From Deltaproteobacteria bacterium (lineage in GTDB: Bacteria; UBA10199; DSSB01; JACPFA01), in assembly GCA_016183235.1 (NCBI GenBank), contig JACPFA010000033.1:62001-126000 (forward strand): DNA of 64,000 bases, written 5' to 3'. The translations under genes were made by a program, and so were the position numbers. This document shows positions 1-9,143 of this stretch, one piece after another (within the stretch, counting starts at the first letter, position 1; each line of letters starts with the position of its first letter). The notes beneath the pieces were generated by a model that ran no database searches, had not been told where the DNA came from, and worked only from the letters and a program-made list of their open reading frames with translations.

Positions 1-1040
1 AATAAAACAACAGGGCCCAAGGTGGTACGAACGTTCAAAGCTAGTTGGCTAAGTCCCCCATCGGTTTCGCTGTCACGCCTCATCCCGGTTAAACCCATTT
101 GGGTAAAATAATCTAATAATGAAAATCGAATATCTGCATTGAGTTGATAGCCATCTAATTCACTCTCACGCATTAAAAGGCCAGCTACCGTCATGACCTC
201 AAGACGGTAGGCACCTGGAAAATCAAAAGACAAGGCTCCGGCCAGATCCACCTGATGTCGAGGTAAGCTGGTTGGCCCATCCGCTACTTTTTCTCCATCC
301 ACATAGACCTGACCCCCTGGAAATAAAACTTCTAAGGGATGCCCCTTTAGTAAAGACGCTAAAGGGTTTTGATCGTATTGATAAGCCACCCAAACTCGCC
401 ACGTGGAATCGGTAAGAACGGTCAATCGAGCCGCCCCTTTAGTGACGCTTTCTGACAAGGGATCGATGTCAACCATACCTTGAAGGGAACCAAGGCCTGG
501 ATGAGAATAAGCACCGCCTAGACCAACATCCACAGTTTCTAGGTCTGGAAAGGGCTTGCGGTAATCAGCTCGAGTGTAAAAGATTAACCCATCGATGGGT
601 CGCAGAGAAAGTTTTGCCCCCACGCTAGGAGAATCATCATGAACTTCAGAATAAAGATCGACAGGCCAACCTACATACGCATCAAACCCAAGCCAAGGCG
701 CGATAACAAACCGCCCGGCTACCCCATCGAGCGATAAAGGCGCACCATGGTCTAATAAAAAAAGCCGCCCGGCTTGAACTGCTCCCGATCTCCAAGAATA
801 TTGGGCATAAGCTTGATCGACAAAAAGTTTATAATTCCCCTCTCCACGATTATCTTCGGTCACTCCGCCTATTCTTAAAAAAGCCTTGGCTTTCTCATAT
901 AAAGCTACCCAACCATCAAAGTCAAAAAGCCCCGCATAGTGATCTTCTTGTAAAAAAGAACCCACCCGGGGATTGAGATTGTAAGTAATGACTGCAGGCT
1001 CCGAAGTTGCTCCAACCGCTAATGGCCCTTTATCCCCCAT
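1..1040 (-). CDS. Outer-membrane beta-barrel protein, partial (3' end outside window)
   Basis: The minus strand is open from an ATG at 1040-1038 to the left edge (about 346 codons seen). The translation alternates polar and hydrophobic residues with many aromatic strand ends, as in outer-membrane barrels; no enzyme motif is seen. The ATG overlaps the last 11 nt of the multihaem cytochrome gene and is preceded by AGGAG at good spacing, so translational coupling is likely. Odd point: the N-terminus (MGDKGPLAVGATSEP) is not a signal peptide although a barrel must be exported. Loss of one G from the GGGGG tract at the junction would fuse this frame to the cytochrome. A porin partner of the cytochrome in electron transfer across the outer membrane is an inference from neighbourhood. 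Confidence 0.7.
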   Translation of the reverse strand, partial: MGDKGPLAVGATSEPAVITYNLNPRVGSFLQEDHYAGLFDFDGWVALYEKAKAFLRIGGVTEDNRGEGNYKLFVDQAYAQYSWRSGAVQAGRLFLLDHGAPLSLDGVAGRFVIAPWLGFDAYVGWPVDLYSEVHDDSPSVGAKLSLRPIDGLIFYTRADYRKPFPDLETVDVGLGGAYSHPGLGSLQGMVDIDPLSESVTKGAARLTVLTDSTWRVWVAYQYDQNPLASLLKGHPLEVLFPGGQVYVDGEKVADGPTSLPRHQVDLAGALSFDFPGAYRLEVMTVAGLLMRESELDGYQLNADIRFSLLDYFTQMGLTGMRRDSETDGGLSQLALNVRTTLGPVVL

Positions 1041-3900
1041 GGTGACACTCCTGACATACAGGTTCTTGATAAGTAGTTTTGGGCTCATGGGCCTGGTTGT
1101 GACAAAGGCCCAAATTTCCCTTACTACACGTGTTTTGAATGGCTGGAATGGTGCGGGTATCGTAATGAATATTTTCGGCGGGGCTCATGCCTTCTGCATT
1201 CACAAATAAAGGGCTGAAGTGCATAAACGCAGTATGCCCAGGGCTATTAGTAGATACCCAAGGGGAATTATCATAAGACACATGGGGATAGGCGGTGTGA
1301 CATTCATAACAAGAAGGCACGCCTTGCAAATTATTCAGAGCAAGGTCGGCTTTGCTTTGTTGGTTCGAGCTAAACCCCACAACCTCACCGTGACATTTCA
1401 AGCAATTTTGATTAGACTTCGAATAATAAAATCCGTGGCCCTCACCTTTGGCCCATTGCCCAACATGGGTCACCCCTTCTTTTGAATCATGGCAGCCGAT
1501 GCGTTCACAGTTAAGTTTAGGGCGTACCCCTTCATCGGTGCGATCATAATCTTCGCCGTGACAGGTGCTGCAAACTTTTGCATCGGTTTTGCGTTCTTTT
1601 AAGAAAGTAAGCGCATGTTCGGTTTTAGGCGCAGGGCTCAACCAATCACTTTGCCGATGCGGATATAAGGCATGGCATTCATAACAAGAAGGTGCCAGGT
1701 CACTACCTTCAAAAGAAGAACCATGACAATTGACCGTATCACACGATTGCTTACCATCATCGTAGGCCTCTGCACCATGCACCTTGCCCTTTTCCCAACG
1801 GTTGTTGCCATTGTGACCTTGAATGTGCGGATAATTTTCGTGGCATTTGAAACAAGAAATACCTGAGTTGCCTCCCTTAAGATCATCGCCATGACAATTG
1901 CTGCATTTTATTTGCCCTTCATTATGACACAGGCGGCAAGAATCTGGTTTTCCATCAACCTTGGTTAGTTCGAACGTGTAGGTCCCATGTTTAACTTTGG
2001 CATCCCAATTGGGAATATGTGGATAGCTAGGGTGACAGCTTTGGCAACTCACTTGCGTTACCCCACCCGAATAATCACCCCCGTGACAAAGCCGACATTC
2101 GGCCATCTTATCTTCGGCATTACTCGTTTTAATATACTGCGCATGCCCTTCAAACTTAGGCCAGTGTTCGAGAGTCGCTGCTGGATCTATTTTTGCTGAT
2201 TTGTGTTTCAGAAAACTGGGGTGACATTCTTGACAAGTTTTGGCCCCCTCTGGGAACTGATCTAAATTAGAACCATGGCAGGTTTTGCAACGATCAATAT
2301 CGGCTCTGGCTGCCTGCCCATGCGATAACTTCCAACCTTGATTCCATGGGCTATGGGGATAGTCTTCGTGGCAACTTCGACAATCGGGGCCTTTAGTCTT
2401 TGGCCCTGGAATGAGATTATCACCGTGGCATCGCACCGTGGCACAAGAATTAGCTGTATTCGCTAATACAAAATCTTTATGAATATTGGCTTCCCCAGCA
2501 TTAGGGCCCCAATTGGCGGCGTGCGGATATTCTTCGTGACAGCCATAACAACTGGGGTTTTGCCCCCCTTTAAGATCGTCGCCGTGGCATTGAGTACACT
2601 CACTCTTGTCGTGCGACAGAGTATAGTCGCCGTGAAATTCATATAGCTTCCACAAACTGGTATCTTCTAGAGTGTAAAGGCCTGTCTTGGTAGCATGTGG
2701 ATAAGAGGGATGACACGTAAAACAGTTTTTACCGTTGGGTTTAACTTTTGCTAAATCAAAACCATGGCAGCCCTGACAGGTGATAACATTTTTATTTAAG
2801 TCATCACGCACCACTTCATCGTGGGAATTTTTCCAATCATTAAGGTGGGGATAGTTGTGACAAGAAAAACAATTTTTATCCCCCAAAACTTTTTTGAAAT
2901 CATCCCCGTGGCATTGTTGACATATCGCAGGCCCAAATTCTTGATAAGCCTGGCGATGATCTGTTTTCCAACCTTTGTCATGGGGGAAAACACCCTCGTG
3001 ACATCCTTTACAAGAAACGCCTGAAAGCCCCCCTTCTAATTTGGTGCCGTGGCAAGATGTCGCACATTTTTCCTGTCGCACTTTAGGATCGGCTGATAGC
3101 GCACCATGCTGATCAGAACTTACCCAATTTTCTGGATGAGGATAGGTGCCGTGACAAGAAAAACAATTTTTGCTCGGCACTTCATTGCCTTGAAAATTTT
3201 CCCCATGACAGACTTGGCATTTTTCTTTGGCGGCTTTTTCAGCTTGTTGGCCGTGAATGTTTGCCAATTTCCAGTTTCCTTCATGAGGGAAAACCCCTTC
3301 ATGACAACTTTTGCAAGCAACCCCCGAAAGACCCCCTTCTAATTTGCTGCCATGACAAGAAGTAGCACACTTCTCTTGTCTTACCTGTGGATCAATAACC
3401 AATGCACCGTGTTGATCAGAATTTTTCCAATTTTCTGGATGAGGATAGGTATCGTGACAAGAAAAACAATTTTTACTCGGCACTTCATTGCCTTGAAAAT
3501 TTTCCCCATGACAGCCTTGGCATTGTTCTTTGGCGGCTTTTTCAGCTTGTTGACCGTGAACGTTTGCTAATTCCCAATTTTCTTCATGCGGAAATAAACT
3601 GTGACAACTTTTACAATCGGGTGCCCCTTGCCGCATCTTATGACAGGCCAAACACACCTCCCCTAGGTTATCGTTTAAAAATTCTTGCCCGTGCATGGAG
3701 GGACTAACCCAATCAGCGGGGTGAGGATAAGGAAGCTCAAGAGAAACATCTAGGTTTGGGTCAAGACTCGCTGGGGGGTTGGACTCGTTTAAAAGGTCTT
3801 CTAAAGTGTAGGTGTCCCTTCCACAACCTGCTAAAAAAAGCAGGATGGTACAAAAAAGAAGAGTAAAAAATTGTCTATCTGGATATGGAAGTAAATCCAT
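1030..3900 (-). CDS. Multihaem c-type cytochrome lipoprotein (about 27 CxxCH plus variant sites)
   Basis: A 956-residue protein with a hydrophobic leader and lipobox ending LAGC (Cys26), so exported and probably lipid-anchored. I count about 27 CxxCH haem motifs plus several with wider spacing: CATSCH twice, CATVRCH, CDTVNCH, CERIGCH and one very wide C-x7-CH near the end. The motifs sit in a recurring unit in which a haem site is followed by YPH..W and then HG, repeated through the protein, so it grew by internal duplication. Two blocks around residues 110-290 are near copies. Likely role is long-range electron conduction at the cell envelope; acceptor unknown. The gene overlaps the downstream barrel gene by 11 nt and may form a conduit with it. 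Confidence 0.9.
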   Translation of the reverse strand: MDLLPYPDRQFFTLLFCTILLFLAGCGRDTYTLEDLLNESNPPASLDPNLDVSLELPYPHPADWVSPSMHGQEFLNDNLGEVCLACHKMRQGAPDCKSCHSLFPHEENWELANVHGQQAEKAAKEQCQGCHGENFQGNEVPSKNCFSCHDTYPHPENWKNSDQHGALVIDPQVRQEKCATSCHGSKLEGGLSGVACKSCHEGVFPHEGNWKLANIHGQQAEKAAKEKCQVCHGENFQGNEVPSKNCFSCHGTYPHPENWVSSDQHGALSADPKVRQEKCATSCHGTKLEGGLSGVSCKGCHEGVFPHDKGWKTDHRQAYQEFGPAICQQCHGDDFKKVLGDKNCFSCHNYPHLNDWKNSHDEVVRDDLNKNVITCQGCHGFDLAKVKPNGKNCFTCHPSYPHATKTGLYTLEDTSLWKLYEFHGDYTLSHDKSECTQCHGDDLKGGQNPSCYGCHEEYPHAANWGPNAGEANIHKDFVLANTANSCATVRCHGDNLIPGPKTKGPDCRSCHEDYPHSPWNQGWKLSHGQAARADIDRCKTCHGSNLDQFPEGAKTCQECHPSFLKHKSAKIDPAATLEHWPKFEGHAQYIKTSNAEDKMAECRLCHGGDYSGGVTQVSCQSCHPSYPHIPNWDAKVKHGTYTFELTKVDGKPDSCRLCHNEGQIKCSNCHGDDLKGGNSGISCFKCHENYPHIQGHNGNNRWEKGKVHGAEAYDDGKQSCDTVNCHGSSFEGSDLAPSCYECHALYPHRQSDWLSPAPKTEHALTFLKERKTDAKVCSTCHGEDYDRTDEGVRPKLNCERIGCHDSKEGVTHVGQWAKGEGHGFYYSKSNQNCLKCHGEVVGFSSNQQSKADLALNNLQGVPSCYECHTAYPHVSYDNSPWVSTNSPGHTAFMHFSPLFVNAEGMSPAENIHYDTRTIPAIQNTCSKGNLGLCHNQAHEPKTTYQEPVCQECHHGG

Positions 3901-4019
3901 AAGTAGTCATCGGTTAAAAAGGGCTTTTGTTTCTTAAGAACTGCCTTTTTTATGGTAAAAAAATGAATGATTTAAATCAGTTAGCGGCATGATCCAATTC
4001 ATGTTCAAAAAAACGTACA

Positions 4020-4049
4020 TTGACAAAATGTTGTTACACCGACTAAAAT
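4020..4049 (+). promoter_or_regulatory. Sigma-70-type promoter giving a possibly leaderless mRNA
   Basis: TTGACA at 4020-4025 and TAAAAT at 4044-4049 are 18 nt apart. A start about 7 nt past the -10 box would fall on the A of the ATG at 4056, and no ribosome binding site lies upstream of it. The 155-nt gap 3901-4055 separates divergent genes and must also hold the cytochrome promoter, which I could not place. Confidence 0.5.
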
Positions 4050-4055
4050 CATGAC

Positions 4056-5234
4056 ATGTGGGCCTGCACAAAATGTAACCTGGGGGTCATTTTCATAGCT
4101 TTAAGTCTGCTTGCAATGAGTTCCTGTGGAGGCAGCCAAGAACCGACGAACCAACAAGAAACCCTTACCCAAGGGCAAAACAAGCCTACTCCACCGCCTG
4201 CGACTTCATTCCCCTCATTGTTTGGTCCAACTTTGAAGGCGCCATTTTTCCCTCCCATGGGCCCTATGTTTCAACCACCACCTAAGAAGCCTCAGCCCAC
4301 TCCATCACCCACTCCACGATCCACTTCGCAGCCCACTCCACCACCCACTCCACCGCCTGCAAATACGGCTAACCTCATTGTTTATACCCGCAATATTATC
4401 CTCAATAATTTTCTAGGTGGCCCCTCGTTACAAAACGGCGGACCCTTCATCGAAATTCTAAACCCAGATACTAAAACATCTAGAACCCTGGTTCAGGATG
4501 CCGGAACCACAAGCCTCATGCCTTCTTGGAACCAAGACAAAACAAAAATTGTTTTTGCTTCTAACCGAGATGGAGATGCCACGAAAGATTTAGACTTATG
4601 GGTGGCTAATGCGGATGGTAGCGGTTTGGCACCTTTAACCAATAGCCTTGGCCACGATTGGACGCCCGCATGGTCTCCCGATGGTAAGTGGATTGCCTTT
4701 GCTTCAACTCGAAGGGCTGCCCCCAATCAATACAATGAAGTTTACGCGTTTGATATTTTTCTTCTTAACGTTGCAACGGGCGAACAAACTTTGTTAGCCG
4801 ATCTGGGCCGTCAAGATGAAGACCCTATTTTTTCTAAAGACAATCAAAAAGTCTATTTTGTTGGCGAGGTGATCGAACAAGACCAAAGTGTTTTTAAGAT
4901 TTTTGAGGTCAACATTGCAGGTAATGCACAACCTCGTGATTTAGGAATAAGAGGCGAAGATATTAGCATCGATTATAATAAAAATATTTTATACTATTAC
5001 AACCAAGCTAGCCTTTATTCTTTTGATTTAAATACTCCACAATCCAAAAAATTAACCGCTGACGGGCAAAACATCCCTTATGAACCATGGGTTAATTCTA
5101 ATGGAAATCCACTCCAAGTGGTTTACATCAATAATTTAGGGGCCAATGGCGGAAATATCGTTATTTCCAATTTAGATGGTTCGAATGCTTCAACCGTAGG
5201 CCTCATGCCTGATGCCTTTTTCCCACGCTGGTAA
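4056..5234 (+). CDS. Lipoprotein with proline-rich linker and TolB-like beta-propeller
   Basis: 392 residues. A hydrophobic leader ends in a lipobox-like MSSC near residue 24, followed by a Pro/Thr/Ser-rich linker (about 30-110) and then PD40/TolB-type propeller blades, seen as repeats resembling PSWNQDKTKIVFASNRDG and PAWSPDGKWIAFAS. TolB-type propellers bind partner proteins in the periplasm; no Tol-Pal genes are near, so this is a TolB-like envelope protein of unknown partner rather than TolB. The start has no Shine-Dalgarno and sits where transcription should begin. The gene converges on the methyltransferase with only a large palindrome between the two stop codons. Confidence 0.75.
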   Translation: MWACTKCNLGVIFIALSLLAMSSCGGSQEPTNQQETLTQGQNKPTPPPATSFPSLFGPTLKAPFFPPMGPMFQPPPKKPQPTPSPTPRSTSQPTPPPTPPPANTANLIVYTRNIILNNFLGGPSLQNGGPFIEILNPDTKTSRTLVQDAGTTSLMPSWNQDKTKIVFASNRDGDATKDLDLWVANADGSGLAPLTNSLGHDWTPAWSPDGKWIAFASTRRAAPNQYNEVYAFDIFLLNVATGEQTLLADLGRQDEDPIFSKDNQKVYFVGEVIEQDQSVFKIFEVNIAGNAQPRDLGIRGEDISIDYNKNILYYYNQASLYSFDLNTPQSKKLTADGQNIPYEPWVNSNGNPLQVVYINNLGANGGNIVISNLDGSNASTVGLMPDAFFPRW

Positions 5235-5416
5235 ATTACTAACCAGTCGGCCGTATGGGCTACAGCTTACTTCGGTTTATGGGCTGCGACTGTGTCAGAT
5301 TTCACAAAAAGTGCTCGACGTAGCTATGGCTACGCCTCCGCGCTTTTTGTTCATCTTCCTTGTCTCACTCCATAACCCTCGCAATCTGTAGCCCATACGA
5401 CCGACTGGTTAGTAAT
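5235..5416. repeat. Palindromic element P-A copy 1 between convergent genes
   Basis: Arms 5235-5265 and 5386-5416 (31 bp) are reverse complements with one mismatch. The core 5266-5385 is shared with 48759-48881: both contain TTCGG, TATGG, CTGCGACT, CTCGACGTAGC, GGCTACGCCTCCG, CTTCCTTGTCTC and CATAA in the same order. The outer arms of the two copies are unrelated in sequence. It starts one base after the stop codon of the propeller lipoprotein and its right arm contains the stop codon of the methyltransferase, so it may end both transcripts. Confidence 0.85.
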
Positions 5417-6575
5417 CATTTTTTATAACCTTAAGAAAAAGATTAAAGCCTAATTCTTCTGCTAGGATTTCCGGTTTGGAATCTGCTGGGGCCAGAGCAG
5501 CTAGTTCTTCGCGAGTGCGAAAATTCAACGGCCATTCATTCACATACCATTGAAAGATTTTAGTCGTTTCTGCTGGGCAAAGATTACCTACTAACAATAC
5601 CCCCTTAGGATTCAACATCGAATACAATACTTGTAAGAGCATTTTGGAAAGATTGTCATCGAGATAATCAAACAGCCCTGAACTAATAATTAAATCTTGG
5701 CCGTTCAATTGCCCCATGGTTTCGGGATCTGATAACATTTTTTGAATGGGCTGGTTAAAAAATGCAAATCGGGTACGGCGTTGGTATTGTTCTTGTAAAT
5801 TGCGCAACCGATGTTGCAGCCTCTCAATGGCATCGGTGTCTTGGTCGAGAAAAAAGGCCTCTACCTGATTACTCTCGGGGGTTGTCATAAAGTGTTGGAA
5901 CGGAATCGAAGGCCCACAGGCTAAATCTAACACACGCACGGTATCTTTGGATTTTAGCGCCGCTTGTATGGTTGCCACTAAAACATCATACATAACTTTA
6001 AGCCGATTTTTGACCGGAGCCCCCGAAGGTGAAGTCACACTGAAGCGATGGCAGCATTTTTCAAACAAAGTTTTACCCACATAAACATTATCATCACAAA
6101 GCATTTCCATCATGATAAAATCGCCAGCATAACCATGGGGTTTGAGAATAGCACGGGTGGAAAAGGCTGAACAAAAAGTGACAAATCCTAAAAGTTGTTC
6201 TTGAAAATAGGTTTTGTAAATAAAGTGCTCTGCTGGAGAAAGCCCTTGGCACAAGGGCTCCATAAGTTTGGCGTAGTGATTGATATCGTCTACAATTTTA
6301 TCGCCATAAATCGTCAGCAGCTCTTTTTCCATTTTGGTTTTTATTTCATAAGGGGCATTGGCCAAAATCTTTTCTTCGGCATCGAGCAGGCGTTGATAAT
6401 GACTCAAACAATAACGAAGATCGGCCACGTGAAGGCGAAATTCTGGTTTGATTTTCTCAGGATCAACTACTTGTTTAAGAAATTTTTCAGCTCGATCGCG
6501 AGTATCTTGTAACTCGGTTTCTTTGAGTTGATTATAAATGGCCTTTGATTGTTGAAGGTAATAATGGTCGTACAC
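5409..6575 (-). CDS. Class I SAM-dependent methyltransferase with N-terminal helical domain
   Basis: 388 residues, probably from a GTG start. The C-terminal half is a Rossmann methyltransferase: motif I VLDLACGPSIPF, an acidic FFLDQD after it, and ISSGLFDYL further on. The middle has KPHGYAGDFIMMEML and LFEKCCHRF...VKNR, which match my memory of proteins annotated as extracellular-factor (3-hydroxypalmitate methyl ester) biosynthesis, PhcB-like. The N-terminal 150 residues are helical and unassigned. Substrate is unknown. The gene stands alone and its last codons run into palindrome P-A copy 1. Confidence 0.7.
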   Translation of the reverse strand: MYDHYYLQQSKAIYNQLKETELQDTRDRAEKFLKQVVDPEKIKPEFRLHVADLRYCLSHYQRLLDAEEKILANAPYEIKTKMEKELLTIYGDKIVDDINHYAKLMEPLCQGLSPAEHFIYKTYFQEQLLGFVTFCSAFSTRAILKPHGYAGDFIMMEMLCDDNVYVGKTLFEKCCHRFSVTSPSGAPVKNRLKVMYDVLVATIQAALKSKDTVRVLDLACGPSIPFQHFMTTPESNQVEAFFLDQDTDAIERLQHRLRNLQEQYQRRTRFAFFNQPIQKMLSDPETMGQLNGQDLIISSGLFDYLDDNLSKMLLQVLYSMLNPKGVLLVGNLCPAETTKIFQWYVNEWPLNFRTREELAALAPADSKPEILAEELGFNLFLKVIKNDY

Positions 6576-6612
6576 CGAATAGGCATAATTTAAACAAAGT
6601 TACGGGTCAAGA

Positions 6613-6647
6613 GGCCTTCTTTAGTTTTGTGGCCTTCTTTAGTTTGT
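6613..6647. repeat. Short tandem direct repeat upstream of tatA
   Basis: Two adjacent copies of GGCCTTCTTTAGTTT(T)GT at 6613-6630 and 6631-6647, differing by one T. They lie between the methyltransferase start and tatA. No function is evident. Confidence 0.6.
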
Positions 6648-6717
6648 GGTAGGTTGAAAGATCACATTTGTCCCATTGTGTTCTGAACCCATTTGCTGTA
6701 AAAGAATTTCCTGCCCT

Positions 6718-6945
6718 ATGTTTGGCTTAAGTTCCCCAGAATTGATGGTCGTTTTGTTGGTTGCGCTAATTTTTATTGGCCCTAAACAACTCCCTGAATT
6801 GGGAAAAAGACTGGGCCACCTCATGCGTGCCTGGCGCTCCACCAAAACAGAAATAGAATTGCAAATTAAAGATTCTATGAACCCTGCCGATAAACCTAAC
6901 CTCAAACCCCCTCCGGCCGATAAGCCCCATGAACCAAAACCCTGA
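6718..6945 (+). CDS. tatA: Sec-independent protein translocase TatA/TatB family
   Basis: 75 residues from ATG 6718. An in-frame start exists at 6676, but MFGLSSPELMVVLLVALIF is the family's usual N-terminus, so the later one is chosen. One membrane segment, the IGPKQLPELGKRLG hinge with its conserved Gly-Pro, an amphipathic helix, and a short Pro/Lys tail. It forms the twin-arginine pore with TatC. Length is between typical TatA and TatB, so which of the two it serves as, or both, is open. It overlaps tatC by 17 nt, pointing to coupled translation. Confidence 0.85.
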   Translation: MFGLSSPELMVVLLVALIFIGPKQLPELGKRLGHLMRAWRSTKTEIELQIKDSMNPADKPNLKPPPADKPHEPKP

Positions 6946-7660
6946 ATCCACTTTAATCCAACATTTAGTCGAACTGCGCCGTCGCTTAATCTCGGCTCTG
7001 CTTGGTTGGCTAGTGGGTATTGGAATTTGTCTTTATTTTTCTAAAGAAATCTTTGGGTATTTAAGCCTTCCCTTAAAAAAGGTTCTGCCCGAAGGTTCCC
7101 ACTTCATAGCCACCCACCCCATTGAAGCCTGGACTACTTATTTTAAAGCCTCGCTCTTGGCAGGTTTCTTTTTAAGCTCACCCTTTTTATTTTACCAATT
7201 GTGGAAATTCGTAGCGCCCGGGTTACTAGCCAAAGAAAAAAAAGTCACTCTAGGGTTTGTCATCACCTCGTCTGTCTTTTTTATTGGAGGTTCGCTTTTT
7301 GGTTATCATTATATTTTTCCCATCACCTTCCAATATTTTTCGGGGTTATTTTCAGGAACCGACATTTTACTTTTGCCCCGAATGGCGGATTATTTTTCAC
7401 TGGCAGCCCAAATGTTACTGGCCTTTGGTTTGATTTTCGAATTGCCTTTATTGATTTATTTCTTAGCTTCTTCAGGGATTGTATCTTTCAAAACCCTCTG
7501 GGGGTTTCAACGCTACTTAATCGTCGTTGCCTTCATCATAGGCGCCATCCTCACCCCACCCGATGTGCTTTCTCAAACCTTACTCTCAATCCCCATCATC
7601 CTACTTTATCAAGTAGGCCTGTTAGGCGCATGGTTTCATCGTAAAAAAATCCCAAAATAA
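6929..7660 (+). CDS. tatC: Twin-arginine translocase subunit TatC
   Basis: 243 residues, polytopic, with the N-terminal HLVELRRRL motif and the LAGFFLSSPFLFYQLWKFVAPGL region that hold the TatC signal-recognition residues; about six membrane segments. It is the receptor for folded, cofactor-bearing proteins with RR signal peptides. Overlap with tatA shows an operon. The stop is followed after 10 nt by palindrome P-C copy 1, across which cysN is transcribed in the opposite direction. Confidence 0.95.
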   Translation: MNQNPESTLIQHLVELRRRLISALLGWLVGIGICLYFSKEIFGYLSLPLKKVLPEGSHFIATHPIEAWTTYFKASLLAGFFLSSPFLFYQLWKFVAPGLLAKEKKVTLGFVITSSVFFIGGSLFGYHYIFPITFQYFSGLFSGTDILLLPRMADYFSLAAQMLLAFGLIFELPLLIYFLASSGIVSFKTLWGFQRYLIVVAFIIGAILTPPDVLSQTLLSIPIILLYQVGLLGAWFHRKKIPK

Positions 7661-7670
7661 AATTTATCTG

Positions 7671-7905
7671 GTCTCCCCTAATTTGCAGCCAACCCCTACT
7701 GAAGAGACCCGGCGCTCCATCGCCGACCCTCATATGGGTCTGTCCGGCATGGACTTTCTGTCATTGCGAGCCCAACGGGCGTGGCAATCTCACCGGTTAA
7801 ACCGAGGGGATTGCTTCGTCGCAGACTCCTCGCAATGACAGAAGGGGCCCCGGCGATTCCGCGATGGGTCTCTTCAGTAGGGGTTGGCTGCAAATTAGGG
7901 GAGAC
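7671..7905. repeat. Palindromic element P-C copy 1 with nested TGTCATTGCGAG element
   Basis: Perfect 40-bp arms at 7671-7710 and 7866-7905. Inside them is a core shared with 47735-47883 (GGCGCTCCA, CGACCCT, TCCGCGATGG), and at its centre a second palindrome (R1) at 7759-7840 beginning TGTCATTGCGAG and ending CTCGCAATGACA. The outer arm sequence is unlike that of the other P-C copy. It lies between the convergent tatC and cysN; the right arm touches the cysN stop codon. Confidence 0.9.
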
Positions 7906-9143
7906 TATTTAATTATGCCGGCGGCAACGGTGTTGTTGGTGAGTTCATCAATGAGAATGAAATTCCCGGTGTTGCGATTATACGCATAGGGATCGTAGAC
8001 CAGGGGTTTGAGTGTCTTGATTTGCACGCCCGCAATTTCGTTGAGATGCAATTCGGTTGCCGGTTGTTTTTCTAAGGTATGGATATCGACCCGATGATCC
8101 AGAGCCTTCACCATGGCTTTCGTCAGCAAGGTTCCATGTTTGATTGAATATTTTTTTTGAAGTTGAAGAGGTGCCTCAGCCATCCAACATAGGGTTGCCG
8201 AAAAATCGGTGGATACTTGAGGTGCTTTTTTTGTGTCGGCCAACGTGTCCCCACGACTAATGTCAATTTCATCTTCTAGGGTGAGGGTAATAGATTGAGG
8301 GCAGAAGGCTTCTTGCCAAGAGCCTTGGAAGGTATCAATCGATTTAACTTTCGATTGACGACCCGAAGGCAACACCTGTATTGCTTGGCCTACCTTTACC
8401 ACTCCGCTTGCAATTTGCCCAGCATAGCCCCGATAATCTAAATGAGGGCGAACGACATACTGCACTGCCATACGAAAATCTTTTAAATTGCGGTCGTGTT
8501 CAACCTCGATATTTTCTAAAATATCTAAAATAGTTTCTCCTGAGTACCAAGGTGCCAAGTCACTACGCCGTACAATATTGTCACCCTTGAGGGCAGAAAT
8601 GGGGATAAACCGTAAATCTTTTAATTGAAAAGTTTGGGCAAAATCTTTAAATTCTTGGACAATGGCGTCGAAGCGCTCTTGTTTCCAATCCACCAAATCC
8701 ATTTTATTGATACACACTAAAACATGCTTGATACCCAATAGATTGGCAATGTAGGCATGGCGCCGGGATTGAGGCAACAAACCTTTACGGGCATCGACCA
8801 AAATCATCGAAAGATTAGCGGTTGACGCACCTGTGACCATATTGCGGGTGTATTGTTCATGCCCTGGGGTATCGGCAATAATAAATTTGCGTTTGTCGGT
8901 GGAAAAATAGCGATAGGCCACATCAATCGTAATTCCCTGTTCTCGTTCGGCACGCAGCCCGTCGGTGAGCAGTGCCAAATTAACACGTTCTTCTTGTTTA
9001 CGTTGGGCGGTTTTTTCAATAGCTGAAAGTTGGTCTTCGTAAACTTGATGGGCATCATACAGCAAACGGCCAATCAGCGTTGATTTGCCGTCATCAACAC
9101 TCCCGGCAGTGGTAAAACGTAAAATGGATTTTTCTTCCATCAT
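7905..9143 (-). CDS. cysN: Sulfate adenylyltransferase subunit 1 (GTPase)
   Basis: 412 residues, EF-Tu-like GTPase: G1 GSVDDGKST, switch II DTPGHEQYTRN, G4 NKMD, then two beta-barrel domains. Couples GTP hydrolysis to APS formation from ATP and sulfate by CysD. The length is that of CysN alone, with no APS kinase (CysC) domain fused. It starts directly after the cysD stop with no gap, and its own stop touches a palindrome. No APS/PAPS reductase gene is in the window, so whether this feeds assimilation or sulfation cannot be told. Confidence 0.95.
   Translation of the reverse strand: MMEEKSILRFTTAGSVDDGKSTLIGRLLYDAHQVYEDQLSAIEKTAQRKQEERVNLALLTDGLRAEREQGITIDVAYRYFSTDKRKFIIADTPGHEQYTRNMVTGASTANLSMILVDARKGLLPQSRRHAYIANLLGIKHVLVCINKMDLVDWKQERFDAIVQEFKDFAQTFQLKDLRFIPISALKGDNIVRRSDLAPWYSGETILDILENIEVEHDRNLKDFRMAVQYVVRPHLDYRGYAGQIASGVVKVGQAIQVLPSGRQSKVKSIDTFQGSWQEAFCPQSITLTLEDEIDISRGDTLADTKKAPQVSTDFSATLCWMAEAPLQLQKKYSIKHGTLLTKAMVKALDHRVDIHTLEKQPATELHLNEIAGVQIKTLKPLVYDPYAYNRNTGNFILIDELTNNTVAAGIIK

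Noticed and set aside
1672-3707. Many plus-strand frames opposite the multihaem cytochrome
   Set aside because: They mirror the repeated CxxCH units and have no independent support.
7696-7893. A 65-codon minus-strand frame between tatC and cysN
   Set aside because: It lies entirely within palindrome P-C copy 1.
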